NCBI GenBank assembly: GCA_040414495.1
Contig: JBEDUI010000121.1
Span: 1-42,164, forward strand
Direction: 5' to 3'
Length of the DNA stretch: 42,164 nucleotides
From: DATAVB01 sp040414495
Lineage (GTDB): Bacteria; Actinomycetota; Actinomycetes; Mycobacteriales; QHCD01
A program made the position numbers and the translations under genes. Each line of letters starts with the position of its first letter. Position 1 is the stretch's first letter. Positions 8,169 to 15,889 of this stretch are shown here, piece after piece. Below the pieces are notes generated by a model. The model searched no databases. It saw only the letters and a program-made list of their open reading frames with translations, and was not told the DNA's origin.

Positions 8169-8315
8169 CTAATGCCGGAATGCCTCGCTGAGCTTGTCAC
8201 CGTGATATTTGACGACCGCGGGCCCGAGTCGCGCTTGGGTCGGCAGGTCGAGCCTCTGCTCGCTTTTGCGTTGCTCGCTCGTGCTCGGCTGTTTGGTTTT
8301 GCTTTTGGTGACCAT
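8169..8315 (-). CDS. 48-residue basic protein between ligD and the STAS gene
   Basis: A short frame runs from the ATG at 8315 to TAG at 8169, with GGAAGGA about seven bases upstream of the start. The product begins MVTKSKTKQPSTSEQ, is Lys/Arg/Ser-rich in its first half and ends in KYHGDKLSEAFRH. The low-complexity basic N terminus suggests a small nucleic-acid-binding or stress protein, but no family is recognised. It sits 25 bases downstream of the LigD stop and may be co-transcribed with it. Support comes from the ribosome-binding site, position and sensible composition. Confidence 0.55.
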   Translation of the reverse strand: MVTKSKTKQPSTSEQRKSEQRLDLPTQARLGPAVVKYHGDKLSEAFRH

Positions 8316-8340
8316 CGTCGTCCTTCCGCGTTCGGAGTTG

Positions 8341-9231
8341 CTACGCGCGTAGCCGGTCCAATCGGCGATGAGCCTCGGACAAGGATTGCTGGTGCTCGTT
8401 GATTCCGTCCCAGGGGTCCGTGGTCTGCGCCAGGCGGCGAGTGACGTTATGAATGGTATATCGCCTCGGCGTCATTTGCGGGTCGTCTATTTCCCGCCAG
8501 CGAATGGGTGTCGCGACCCCGGCGTCCTCGTTGGCCCGTACGGAATATGGTGCGACCGCGGTTTGTGAGTAGGCGTTGCGCATAATATCGAGATAGATCC
8601 GACCCCGCCGGGATTCCTTGCGTGCCTGAGTGGTCAGCTTGTCCGGGTGGTTGGCGGCCAGCATCTCGGCCACCGATCGGGCGAAGCCGCGGGTCGCGTC
8701 GAAATCGTCGCTACGGTTCAGTGGAACGACGACGTGGAAGCCGCGCGAGCCGGTCGTCTGCACGTACGAGATGAGCCGAAGCTCGTCCAACAGTTCCCGT
8801 AACTGCTTGGCCGCGCGCCGCACCTCACCGATGTCCTGCTCCGCCGGGTCCACATCGAACACGATCCGGTCCGGATTACGTGGCTGGTCCTTCAGCGAAA
8901 GCCAGGTGTGGAACGTAATGCAGTCCTGATTTACCAGGTAGGCCAATGACGCTTCGTCGCCCGCCAGGGCGTGACAGACGCTGCCGCCCTCCTTCTCCTC
9001 GGCCACTGTCTCGATCCAGTCGGGAACTTGTCCCTGGACGTCTTTCTGATAGAAGCCCTGGTGCGTGATGCCGCGGGGAAACCGCTGCAGCATAAGGGGC
9101 CGATTGCGTAGATGAGGCAGCATAACCGGAGCTACCCGACGATAGTATTCGGCTAATTGCCCTTTGCCGGTGCCGTCGGGAAAAAGCTCCCGATCAGCAT
9201 GCGTGATCTCAATATCACCCACGCTTGGCAT
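8341..9231 (-). CDS. ligD: LigD polymerase-domain protein (non-homologous end joining)
   Basis: A 296-residue stand-alone LigD-type polymerase (archaeo-eukaryotic primase fold). The start ATG at 9231 follows GGGGAGGACC; an upstream in-frame codon at 9291 adds residues unlike the family. Motifs: LTHADRELFP-like start (ITHADRELFPDG), LMLQRFPRGI and FYQKDV, the catalytic VFDVDP (two metal-binding Asp), TGSRGFHVVVPL, and a third acidic site in IYLDIMRNA. It adds nucleotides or ribonucleotides at double-strand breaks. The ligase and nuclease domains of full LigD and a Ku gene are not here, as often occurs in actinomycetes where they are dispersed. Confidence 0.93.
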   Translation of the reverse strand: MPSVGDIEITHADRELFPDGTGKGQLAEYYRRVAPVMLPHLRNRPLMLQRFPRGITHQGFYQKDVQGQVPDWIETVAEEKEGGSVCHALAGDEASLAYLVNQDCITFHTWLSLKDQPRNPDRIVFDVDPAEQDIGEVRRAAKQLRELLDELRLISYVQTTGSRGFHVVVPLNRSDDFDATRGFARSVAEMLAANHPDKLTTQARKESRRGRIYLDIMRNAYSQTAVAPYSVRANEDAGVATPIRWREIDDPQMTPRRYTIHNVTRRLAQTTDPWDGINEHQQSLSEAHRRLDRLRA

Positions 9232-9320
9232 CGCGGTCCTCCCCGTCCCCGGCAACGCCTTGCCGGGTATGCATGGCAACTTCCTCAGCACCGCCGGCGC
9301 CGTTGACGTTCCTGCCCATA

Positions 9321-9545
9321 CTAGAGCCGTTGGGTGAGCAGGCGTTTGCCCTGCTCGGCGCCTTTGCGACTGTTTTCCTGGGCCAACCGGAAGAACTCGG
9401 CCAATTCGCGGTCACCTTCACGTTCGGCGTCCTGGATGAAGGTCTCCAGCCGTAGCACGTTGCTCAGGCAGCTCTCGGTGAACCAAATGATGTTGTAGTC
9501 CTTGTCCATAGTGCCCGTGACGTGTCCGGTCTCGGTGTTCGTCAT
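9321..9545 (-). CDS. Small acidic helical conserved protein
   Basis: A 74-residue protein from the ATG at 9545, directly behind GGAGGAG. It has an N-terminal polar stretch, then YNIIWFTESCLSNVL and the segment DAEREGDRELAEFFRLAQ. The D-A-E-x-x-G-D-x-E-L-A-x-F-F pattern recalls short actinobacterial proteins, with a ferritin-like helix character, that occur near stress genes. No enzymatic role is assigned. A SigB-like promoter element lies at 9636-9660. Confidence 0.75.
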   Translation of the reverse strand: MTNTETGHVTGTMDKDYNIIWFTESCLSNVLRLETFIQDAEREGDRELAEFFRLAQENSRKGAEQGKRLLTQRL

Positions 9546-9635
9546 CGATTTTCTCCTCCAGACATAATGATGCCCATCGCAAGGCAGGCGAATGCCTCGC
9601 TGCCAAACCAGGCGCATTGGCCTGATGATGTTGGT

Positions 9636-9660
9636 CTACCCGAGATGTTCTGGGGCAATC
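9636..9660 (-). promoter_or_regulatory. Candidate general-stress sigma promoter
   Basis: On the minus strand GATT, 15 bases, GGGTAG, oriented towards the 74-residue acidic protein with a leader of about 85 bases. Same spacing as the other candidate sites in this window. Confidence 0.4.
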
Positions 9661-9712
9661 ACGTGCGTGAACGACGTCGTACAACGCCTTCACCTGGTAT
9701 GCGCGCTGTAAT

Positions 9713-9777
9713 CCGGCATGCCGGTTCACGGATGAGCGGATGCCGGTTGGGTATGTCGAGCGACGGTAGCTGTCGCT
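9713..9777 (+). promoter_or_regulatory. Promoter/leader of the Mrp antiporter operon
   Basis: Several elements are packed before the first antiporter gene. There is a 12-bp perfect palindrome CCGGCATGCCGG (9713-9724), a direct repeat ATGCCGGTT at 9718-9726 and 9740-9748 (22 bp apart, same helix face), and a SigB-like GGAT-N15-GGGTAT (9730-9754). A 6-bp hairpin (AGCGAC at 9759-9764, GTCGCT at 9772-9777) ends one base before the GGAGGTGAT ribosome-binding site. The second repeat copy abuts the -10. This fits a regulated stress promoter with a structured leader; the regulator is unknown. Confidence 0.45.
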
Positions 9778-9790
9778 TGGAGGTGATCAC

Positions 9791-10261
9791 GTGGGCGGCT
9801 TCGCGGAGACGCTGGTGTGGTGGGCGGTGTGCGTCGGCCTGTGGATCCTGACCTTGTCCTCAGTGAACATTCAGGACGTCGTGGTAGCCGCGGTGCTGGC
9901 TGTGCCGTGTGCGGTCGCGACCCGAGCCGGGCGGGCGGTGACGTCGGTTCGATGGCGGCCGCGGGCCGAGTGGTGGCGTTGGGCCGCGTCGCTGCCGCTG
10001 TTAATTTGCGCCGACACCGTGCGGGCTTTTGCGGTGTTTCCCCGCTTTGTCGGAAAGCGTGCCGCCGCCGGTGAATGGCAGGAGGTGCGGTTGCCTGCGG
10101 ATGAACCGAAGGAACGGGCGGTTGCCCGGCGCGCCTTGGCAGCGGTGACACTCTCGGCGTCGCCGGGAGCATTGGTGATCGACTCACCGCCTGATGGTCC
10201 GCTGTTGGTTCATACATTGCCGTCCGGTTCGGACCGTCCACTGCGGATGGTGGCCCGGTGA
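9791..10261 (+). CDS. mrpE: Mrp antiporter subunit E
   Basis: A 156-residue protein beginning with GTG after GGAGGTGAT. Two N-terminal hydrophobic helices (VWWAVCVGLWILTL, VVVAAVLAVPCAVA), a third around WWRWAASLPLLICADTV, then a cytoplasmic domain with the family pattern TLSASPGALVID and LLVHTL. MrpE/MnhE subunits are needed for assembly of the multisubunit Na+(K+)/H+ antiporter. First gene of an operon whose members overlap by 4 bases; this stop overlaps the next GTG start. Confidence 0.9.
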   Translation: MGGFAETLVWWAVCVGLWILTLSSVNIQDVVVAAVLAVPCAVATRAGRAVTSVRWRPRAEWWRWAASLPLLICADTVRAFAVFPRFVGKRAAAGEWQEVRLPADEPKERAVARRALAAVTLSASPGALVIDSPPDGPLLVHTLPSGSDRPLRMVAR

Positions 10262-10518
10262 ATGCGCCCTGGCTATTGGCGGCGGCGCTAGTGCTCGCCG
10301 GCGGAATCGCGCCCGGCCTGTGGCTGGCCTCGCGCGGCGGTCCGGTCGAGCGGCTGTTCGGTCTCGAAGTTGTTGGGGCGACGGGAGTTCTCGCGTTGTT
10401 GTTGCTGTCGCGGGGATTCGGCCAGTCCTCGTATCTGATCGTTCCGTTGGTGGTCGTCCTGCTGGCGTTTGCTGGCACTTTGGTTTTCACCCGGCTATTG
10501 CGGATGCGATCCCGATGA
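10258..10518 (+). CDS. mrpF: Mrp antiporter subunit F
   Basis: An 86-residue, three-helix membrane protein starting at the GTG that overlaps the mrpE stop (GTGA). Features fit MrpF/PhaF: LLAAALVLAGGIAPGLWLASRGGP, VVGATGVLALLLLS and LIVPLVVVLLAFAGTLVFTRLL. Size, position between E and G and overlap on both sides support the call more than sequence identity alone. Confidence 0.82.
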   Translation: MNAPWLLAAALVLAGGIAPGLWLASRGGPVERLFGLEVVGATGVLALLLLSRGFGQSSYLIVPLVVVLLAFAGTLVFTRLLRMRSR

Positions 10519-10820
10519 ATACCGAATACGTGGCTTGGGGCCTGCTCGCGGCCGGATGCGCCGTGCTTGTCTTTTCCTGCGCCGGCGCGGTTGCGGTGCG
10601 ATCGCTTTATGTTCGGTTGCATTTCCTCACACCGGTGACGTCGTTGAGCGGACCACTGATCGGAATCGGACTGGCCATTGACGCCGGTTGGGGTCTGACC
10701 GCGGCTCTGGATCTGGCCATCGTCGCGTTGCTGGCGGTGACCGGGCCGGTGCTGACCTCGGCCACCGGCCGCGCCGTGGCTACCCGCCGCGGTCGCATTC
10801 GGACGGATTCGCCGCAATGA
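10515..10820 (+). CDS. mrpG: Mrp antiporter subunit G
   Basis: A 101-residue membrane protein with three helices; the ATG at 10515 overlaps the mrpF stop as ATGA. MrpG/PhaG features: GLLAAGCAVLVFSCAGAVAVRSLYVRLHFLTP, with the conserved YVRLH-T-P region (here LYVRLHFLTPVTSL), then SGPLIGIGLAIDAGW and LLAVTGPVLTSATGRA. The family pattern around the P-V-TSATGRA segment is clear. Its stop overlaps the following gene. Confidence 0.9.
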   Translation: MNTEYVAWGLLAAGCAVLVFSCAGAVAVRSLYVRLHFLTPVTSLSGPLIGIGLAIDAGWGLTAALDLAIVALLAVTGPVLTSATGRAVATRRGRIRTDSPQ

Positions 10821-11059
10821 CAGGCGTTTTGATAGTGCTCGCGCTGACGCTGGTCGGTATCGGCGGGACGGTGGTGGCATTCACGTTCGAGCCGGAACGG
10901 CAGGCGTTGACGTTGTCGGTATTCGGCCTGCTGCTGACGGTGTTGTTTGTGGTGCTGCAGGCGCCGGATGTGGCGCTGTCCCAACTCGGGATCGGCTCTG
11001 CCGTTGTGCCGCTCATGGTGATGCTGGCGCTACGTAAAATCCGGAGTGGACGATCATGA
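10817..11059 (+). CDS. MbhD/DUF4040-type antiporter subunit (equivalent to a C-terminal part of MrpA)
   Basis: An 80-residue protein with three hydrophobic stretches; the ATG at 10817 overlaps the mrpG stop. The segment SVFGLLLTVLFVVLQAPDVALSQLGIG carries the L-Q-A-P-D-V-A-L-S-x-x-x-I/V-G pattern characteristic of DUF4040/MbhD, which in Bacillus-type Mrp is fused near the end of the large MrpA. Here it is free-standing, as in archaeal Mbh complexes. The Asp in APDVALS is the conserved buried acidic residue. Overlaps the next gene by 4 bases. Confidence 0.85.
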   Translation: MTGVLIVLALTLVGIGGTVVAFTFEPERQALTLSVFGLLLTVLFVVLQAPDVALSQLGIGSAVVPLMVMLALRKIRSGRS

Positions 11060-11811
11060 GTCGGACGACGCGCCAGATTGTTTTTCTCGTTGCCGCCGCG
11101 GGTCTTGGTGTGCTGCTGGTACTGGCTTTTCGTGGGTTGCCGGGTTTTGGCACGACGACGCATCCTTATCGGGATCTGGCCGTCGCGGCCGCATTGGCTC
11201 ATCGGGCGCCGAATGTGATTTCCTCGGTCAACTTCGACCAACGTGCGATCGACACGCTGGGCGAGGAGACGATCCTGTTGGGGTCGGTGATCGGCGCCGC
11301 GGCGTTATTGCGACCGACTCGTGAAATGCGTCGGGCCAGTCCGCCCGGCGGCGGGCATGTTCTGCCCGCTACGCGGCTGGTCGGATACTTCATGCTGCCG
11401 CTCACTCTGTTAGTTGGCACGGACGTGGTGGTGCATGGCCACCTCACGCCCGGCGGCGGTTTCCAGGGCGGTGTCGTGCTGGCGACCGGGTTGCATTTGC
11501 AATACGTGACAGCCGACTTTGAGGGACTGCGTCGGCTGCGGCCACTGTCCTGGTGCGAGGCTGCCGAGGCCTCGGGAGCAACGGCTTTCGCAGCGATCGG
11601 GCTGGCCGGCATTGTCGTCAGCGGCGCATTTCTTGCCAATGTCGTTCCGCTCGGCCATTTCGGTGACCTCCTGTCGGCCGGCACCGTCCCATTGCTGAAT
11701 ATCGCCGTCGGTATCGAGGTCGCCTGCGGCGTAGTGGTCTTGCTCGCATCCTATTTCCGGCAGGCGTTGCTCCTGGGCCCAGCCGAGACTGAGAAGGAGA
11801 GTTCGCGATGA
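11056..11811 (+). CDS. mrpB: Fused MbhE-like / Mrp subunit B
   Basis: A 251-residue protein with about six hydrophobic helices. The first 85 residues match the MbhE-type segment that normally ends MrpA: ISSVNFDQRAIDTLGEETILLGSVIGAAALL, with the typical N-x-D-x-R-x-x-D-T-x-G-E pattern. From about residue 105 the MrpB/MnhB domain follows: RLVGYFMLPLTLLVGTDVVVHGHLTPGGGFQGGVV, with the diagnostic H-G-H-L-T-P-G-G-G-F-Q-G-G. The fusion places the two halves in their expected order. ATG at 11056 overlaps the previous stop, and its own stop overlaps the next ATG. Confidence 0.92.
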   Translation: MSRTTRQIVFLVAAAGLGVLLVLAFRGLPGFGTTTHPYRDLAVAAALAHRAPNVISSVNFDQRAIDTLGEETILLGSVIGAAALLRPTREMRRASPPGGGHVLPATRLVGYFMLPLTLLVGTDVVVHGHLTPGGGFQGGVVLATGLHLQYVTADFEGLRRLRPLSWCEAAEASGATAFAAIGLAGIVVSGAFLANVVPLGHFGDLLSAGTVPLLNIAVGIEVACGVVVLLASYFRQALLLGPAETEKESSR

Positions 11812-12155
11812 GCATTTACGCGTTCATTGTCGCCGGCTGGCTCGTGCTGGCCGGACTGGCCGGCGTAGTGCGCAGCCGCGACCTGGTTCACGTCGTCGTG
11901 TGCCTGTCCATAGCGCAGGCCGGCACGTATGTACTACTGCTGGGAATCGGCTACCAGCACGGTGGAACAGCGCCGATCTTCGGCCCGACCACGCCAACGT
12001 CCGCCGCGGTCGTCGATCCGGTGGTGCAGGCGATGACGCTGACCGATATCGTGGTATCGGCGACAATTACCGCGCTGCTGCTGGCCATTGTCATCCAGAT
12101 CAGCAAACGTCACGACACCGTCGATCCCGACCAGCTCCGGGCCCTGCGCGGCTGA
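11808..12155 (+). CDS. mrpC: Mrp antiporter subunit C (NuoK-like)
   Basis: A 115-residue protein with three helices, related to NuoK. Segments: FIVAGWLVLAGLAGVVRSRDLVHVVVCLSIAQAGTYVLLLGIGY, then a periplasmic loop (GGTAPIFGP, VVDPVVQAMTLTDIVVS), then ATITALLLAIVIQI. The DPVVQAMTLTDIVVS segment with T-A-I-V-I-x-x-A equivalents is diagnostic for MrpC/MnhC. It overlaps the previous gene by 4 bases, and mrpD begins 4 bases after its stop. Confidence 0.92.
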   Translation: MSIYAFIVAGWLVLAGLAGVVRSRDLVHVVVCLSIAQAGTYVLLLGIGYQHGGTAPIFGPTTPTSAAVVDPVVQAMTLTDIVVSATITALLLAIVIQISKRHDTVDPDQLRALRG

Positions 12156-12159
12156 TTAG

Positions 12160-13980
12160 ATGACTCAGCTGCCGCTCATCGCGGTCGCGTTGCCGATCGT
12201 CGTCGCGTGTATTCTCCTTATCGTAGGGCGATACGTACCGCGCGTCGTCGACGTCATCGCGATCTCGGCGGCTGCCGGGGTGGTAGGCATATGCGCCGCG
12301 CTCCTAGCCCAGACCGGGCAGAATCGGGCCGTCACCTGGGTGGGCAATTGGCGTCCGATTCACGGACACAGCGTCGGTATTGTGTTCGTGGCGGATCCGA
12401 TCGGTACTGGGTTGGCTCTGCTGGCGGCCGTGCTGATTACGATCGCGCTGATATACAGCTGGCGTTATTTCGACAGCGTTGAGGCACATTTCCACGCCCT
12501 GATGCTGTTATTCCTCACTGGAATGGTCGGTTTCTGTCTCACCGGCGACCTGTTCGACATGTTCGTCTTCTTCGAATTGATGGGCGCCGTCGCGTATGCG
12601 CTGACCGGACAGAAGGTTGAGGAACCCCAGTCCCTCGAAGGCGCGCTGAACTTCGGCGTGGTGAATTCCGCTGGCGCGTACCTGTCGTTGATGGGGATCG
12701 GTTTGTTGTACGGCGCGACCGGCCAACTGGGGCTGGCGCAAATCGGTACGGCGTTGTCCGGTCGGTCACCGAGCGCGTTGATCGTTGCTGCATTCGTACT
12801 CGTGCTGACGGCGATGTTGGTCAAGGCCGCGGTGGTCCCGTTTCATTTCTGGCTCGCCGATGCCCACGCCGTAGCTCCATCACCGGTCTGCGTGATTTTG
12901 TCAGGCGTCATGGTTGAGCTGGGACTGTACGGTGCGGCGCGTATTTATTGGGTGGTCTTTGCTCCGGTATTGCCCGGCTCGGACGTGCGCCGGGCCTTCC
13001 TCACCCTCGGCGTGCTGACCGCGATCCTCGGCTCGATCATGTGTTTCAGCCAGCGGCATATCAAACGCATGCTCGCCTATTCGACCATCGCCCACGTCGG
13101 ACTCTTCTTCGTCGGTGTGGCGGTTCTGACCTCAGACGGGATCGCCGGCTCGGCCATTTACGTTCTCGGGCATGCCGGCGTGAAATCGGCACTGTTTCTC
13201 TTGGCCGGCGTATTGCTCAATCGGTACGGAAGCGTCGATGAGTACGAACTGCATGGCCGGCCCAATAGCGGCGAACGTTGGCGCGCCGGCCCGCTGTTCC
13301 TCTTTGGTGCCGCCGGTCTGGCCGGCATGCCGCCGTTCGGCACCGGCCTGGGCAAGGCGGTGCTCGAGGACGCGGTCAATACGGCGGGATATCCCTGGAT
13401 CATCGCGATCTTCGTGATCACGTCGGCCATGACAGGAGCCGCCGCGTTCCGGGTCGGCCTGCGGGTCTACTTCGGACTGGGACCGCACAGCGAACCACCG
13501 GCCGAGGAGGAGACGACCGGCCAGGATGAGCAGCGGGAAACTCAGCGGCTTGAGCGGACGCCAGCGACCATGACCGGCGCCGTGGTGGTCCTGCTCGGGG
13601 TCGGTCTGCTGAGCGGATGCTGGCCCGGCCTGAATGCGGCGGTCAGTCGCGCCGCGATACTTTTTGTCGGACGCTCCGGCTATGTCGGTCAGGCGTTGCA
13701 TGGCGCTGCCCGGGAACCGGTCGTGGCGTCGAGTTCCGTGGGGTGGACGGCGATCGGTGTCGGGCTCGGATTTCTCTCGCTCGTATTGGCGGTGTGCCTG
13801 GCCCTGCTCACGTTGAAGGTTCTGCGCCTGCCTGCGCTCGCGGCCCGCACGGGTGGTCCGATACGCGAGGTTATGGCGCCATTGCACGCGCTCCACTCAG
13901 GACATATCGGCGACTACATCACCTGGTTACTGGTGGGCGTGGTCGGCCTGGCTGCCTTGGTCGGGATCCCGCTGGTATGA
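12160..13980 (+). CDS. mrpD: Mrp antiporter subunit D (NuoN/NuoL-like proton antiporter)
   Basis: A 606-residue protein with about fourteen transmembrane helices. The proton-antiporter family core is present: FVFFELMGAVAYALTG (conserved Glu in helix 5, about residue 141), AMLVKAAVVPFHFWLADAHAVAP (conserved Lys, about 229), and a second Lys region FSQRHIKRMLAYSTIAHVG. It belongs to the same family as complex I antiporter subunits. The C-terminal 120 residues after a charged loop (EEETTGQDEQRETQRLER) add three more hydrophobic helices. Last gene of the antiporter operon; no clear terminator follows, so read-through into the next operon is possible. Confidence 0.93.
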   Translation: MTQLPLIAVALPIVVACILLIVGRYVPRVVDVIAISAAAGVVGICAALLAQTGQNRAVTWVGNWRPIHGHSVGIVFVADPIGTGLALLAAVLITIALIYSWRYFDSVEAHFHALMLLFLTGMVGFCLTGDLFDMFVFFELMGAVAYALTGQKVEEPQSLEGALNFGVVNSAGAYLSLMGIGLLYGATGQLGLAQIGTALSGRSPSALIVAAFVLVLTAMLVKAAVVPFHFWLADAHAVAPSPVCVILSGVMVELGLYGAARIYWVVFAPVLPGSDVRRAFLTLGVLTAILGSIMCFSQRHIKRMLAYSTIAHVGLFFVGVAVLTSDGIAGSAIYVLGHAGVKSALFLLAGVLLNRYGSVDEYELHGRPNSGERWRAGPLFLFGAAGLAGMPPFGTGLGKAVLEDAVNTAGYPWIIAIFVITSAMTGAAAFRVGLRVYFGLGPHSEPPAEEETTGQDEQRETQRLERTPATMTGAVVVLLGVGLLSGCWPGLNAAVSRAAILFVGRSGYVGQALHGAAREPVVASSSVGWTAIGVGLGFLSLVLAVCLALLTLKVLRLPALAARTGGPIREVMAPLHALHSGHIGDYITWLLVGVVGLAALVGIPLV

Positions 13981-14015
13981 CGAAAACCGTTATTACCGTG
14001 TGTCGCCGCGATCAG

Positions 14016-14040
14016 GTGTGAGCAGCCCAGTGCCGGGTAA
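14016..14040 (+). promoter_or_regulatory. Candidate general-stress sigma promoter of the ThDP-GH15 operon
   Basis: GTGT, 15 bases, GGGTAA, about 57 bases before the ATG at 14098. If extended one base, the -35 reads GGTGT, close to the GGTTT of SigF-type promoters. It lies in the 117-base gap after mrpD and could give the five-gene operon its own stress-inducible start. Confidence 0.45.
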
Positions 14041-14097
14041 GAGCCGGAACGTACCGCGCGCAAATGCGCTTGCCGCCGGTCGTGGAAAGGGTTGCTC

Positions 14098-15888
14098 ATG
14101 AGCCAAACAGTCGGTGACTACATCCTGGCACGGTTGCGGGAATGGGACGTTGACGTGGTCTTCGGCTATCCCGGCGACGGGATCAACGGCATCCTGGCCG
14201 CGTGGGGACGCGCCGATAACCACCCGAAATTCGTGCAGGCCCGGCACGAGGAGATGGCCGCCTTCGAAGCGGTGGGCTACGCCAAATTCAGCGGCAACGT
14301 CGGCGTTTGCACCGCGACGTCGGGCCCGGGCGCTATTCATTTGCTGAATGGGCTGTATGACGCGAAGCTGGATCACGTACCGGTTGTCGCGATCGTCGGG
14401 CAGACAAATCGCAGCGCGATGGGTGGCTCGTACCAGCAGGAAGTCGACCTGGCCACACTGTATAAGGATGTGGCGAGCGAGTACGTGCAGACGGTAACAG
14501 TGCCCGAACAGCTGCCCAATGTGCTGGACCGCGCCATCCGCACGGCTGAGGGTCAGCACGCGCCGACCGCGATCATCATTCCGGCCGACGTGCAGGAATT
14601 GGAGTACACGCCACCCGCGCATGCATTCAAGATGGTGCCGTCCAGTCTGGATATCAGCTGGCCGGCGATTTCGCCGGACGACGAGGCGGTGGCCAGGGCG
14701 GCGGACATTCTCAACTCCGGCGAGCGGGTCGCGATTCTCGTTGGACAGGGCGCCCGCGGCGCGCGGAACGAGGTGCAGCAGGTGGCCGAGTTGCTCGGCG
14801 CCGGCGTTGCCAAAGCCCTGCTGGGCAAGGATGTGCTGCCCGATGACCTGCCGTACGTGACCGGTTCGATCGGGCTGCTGGGCACCCGGCCGAGTTACGA
14901 GCTGATGCGCGACTGCGACACGTTGCTGACGATCGGTTCGAATTTCCCGTACAGCCAGTTCATGCCGGATTTTGATCAGGCCCGGGCAATCCAAGTCGAT
15001 ATTGACAGCCGGTTCATTGGCATGCGCTATCCGTACGAGGTCAATCTCGTCGGTGACGCCGCCGGCACGTTGCGCGCATTGTTGCCGCGGCTGCAACGCA
15101 AGAGCGACCGTAAGTGGCGGGACACCGTCGAGGACAATGTCGCGCACTGGTGGCAAACCGTTGAGGACGAAGCGATGGTCGAGGCGGACCCGATCAATCC
15201 GATGCGGTTGTTCTGGGAGGCGTCGGCTCGGCTGCCGGACAATGTCATGGTGGCCGCCGATTCGGGGTCGGCCGCGAACTGGTATGCCCGGGATCTGAAG
15301 CTCACGGGCACTATGCGGGGCTCGCTGTCCGGCACCCTGGCCACGATGGGTCCGGGCGTGCCGTACGGGATCGGGGCGAAGTTCGCGCACCCGGATCGGC
15401 CGATGATCGTCTTCGAGGGCGACGGCGCGATGCAGATGAACGGGCTCGCTGAGCTGATCACGATTCAGCGGTATTGGCAGGAGTGGTCGGATCCGCGGCT
15501 CGTCGTCGCCGTGCTGCACAATAACGACCTCAACCAGGTCACCTGGGAAATGCGCGCAATGCAGGGCGCGCCGAAATTCACCGAGTCCCAGACACTGCCC
15601 GAAGTGGACTATGCCGGGTTTGCCGCCCGCCTCGGTCTTGGCGCGATGGCGGTGGAGAAGCTGGAAGAAGTCGGCCCGGCCTGGGATCGTGCGCTCGCCG
15701 CGGACCGGCCCACGGTGCTGGATGTCCGGTGCGACCCGGACGTGCCGCCGATTCCACCGCACGCCACGTTCGACCAGATGAAGCAGACCGCCGACGCGAT
15801 TCTGCAAGGGGATGAGAACCGGTGGGGCGTCATCAAGGCAGGCGTGAAGACGAAGGTCCAGGAATTCCTGCCACACCGGGACAACTGA
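14098..15888 (+). CDS. ThDP-dependent pyruvate oxidase/dehydrogenase (quinone)-like enzyme
   Basis: A 596-residue protein; the ATG at 14098 follows GGAAAGG (a TTG two codons upstream is a weaker start). Three ThDP-enzyme domains are visible. The N-terminal pyrimidine-binding domain carries FGYPGDGINGI and the catalytic Glu in ARHEEMAAFEA (residue 51 or 52). The central FAD/Rossmann-like domain spans about 190-340. The C-terminal PP-binding domain has EGDGAMQMNG and VLHNNDLNQV near residues 441-480. The family decarboxylates 2-oxo acids; the closest layout is PoxB-like pyruvate:quinone oxidoreductase, peripherally membrane bound. Acetolactate synthase is less likely because no small subunit is nearby. 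First gene of a five-gene operon, one base before the next start. Confidence 0.87.
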   Translation: MSQTVGDYILARLREWDVDVVFGYPGDGINGILAAWGRADNHPKFVQARHEEMAAFEAVGYAKFSGNVGVCTATSGPGAIHLLNGLYDAKLDHVPVVAIVGQTNRSAMGGSYQQEVDLATLYKDVASEYVQTVTVPEQLPNVLDRAIRTAEGQHAPTAIIIPADVQELEYTPPAHAFKMVPSSLDISWPAISPDDEAVARAADILNSGERVAILVGQGARGARNEVQQVAELLGAGVAKALLGKDVLPDDLPYVTGSIGLLGTRPSYELMRDCDTLLTIGSNFPYSQFMPDFDQARAIQVDIDSRFIGMRYPYEVNLVGDAAGTLRALLPRLQRKSDRKWRDTVEDNVAHWWQTVEDEAMVEADPINPMRLFWEASARLPDNVMVAADSGSAANWYARDLKLTGTMRGSLSGTLATMGPGVPYGIGAKFAHPDRPMIVFEGDGAMQMNGLAELITIQRYWQEWSDPRLVVAVLHNNDLNQVTWEMRAMQGAPKFTESQTLPEVDYAGFAARLGLGAMAVEKLEEVGPAWDRALAADRPTVLDVRCDPDVPPIPPHATFDQMKQTADAILQGDENRWGVIKAGVKTKVQEFLPHRDN

Positions 15889-15889
15889 G

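Noticed and set aside
9726..10880. 384-codon open frame on the minus strand
   Set aside because: Antisense to three antiporter genes with family motifs and 4-base overlaps; Pro/Arg/Thr low-complexity product.
13993..15876. 627-codon open frame on the minus strand
   Set aside because: Exact antisense of the ThDP enzyme; very Arg/His/Gln-rich, as expected for the reverse frame of a GC-rich gene.
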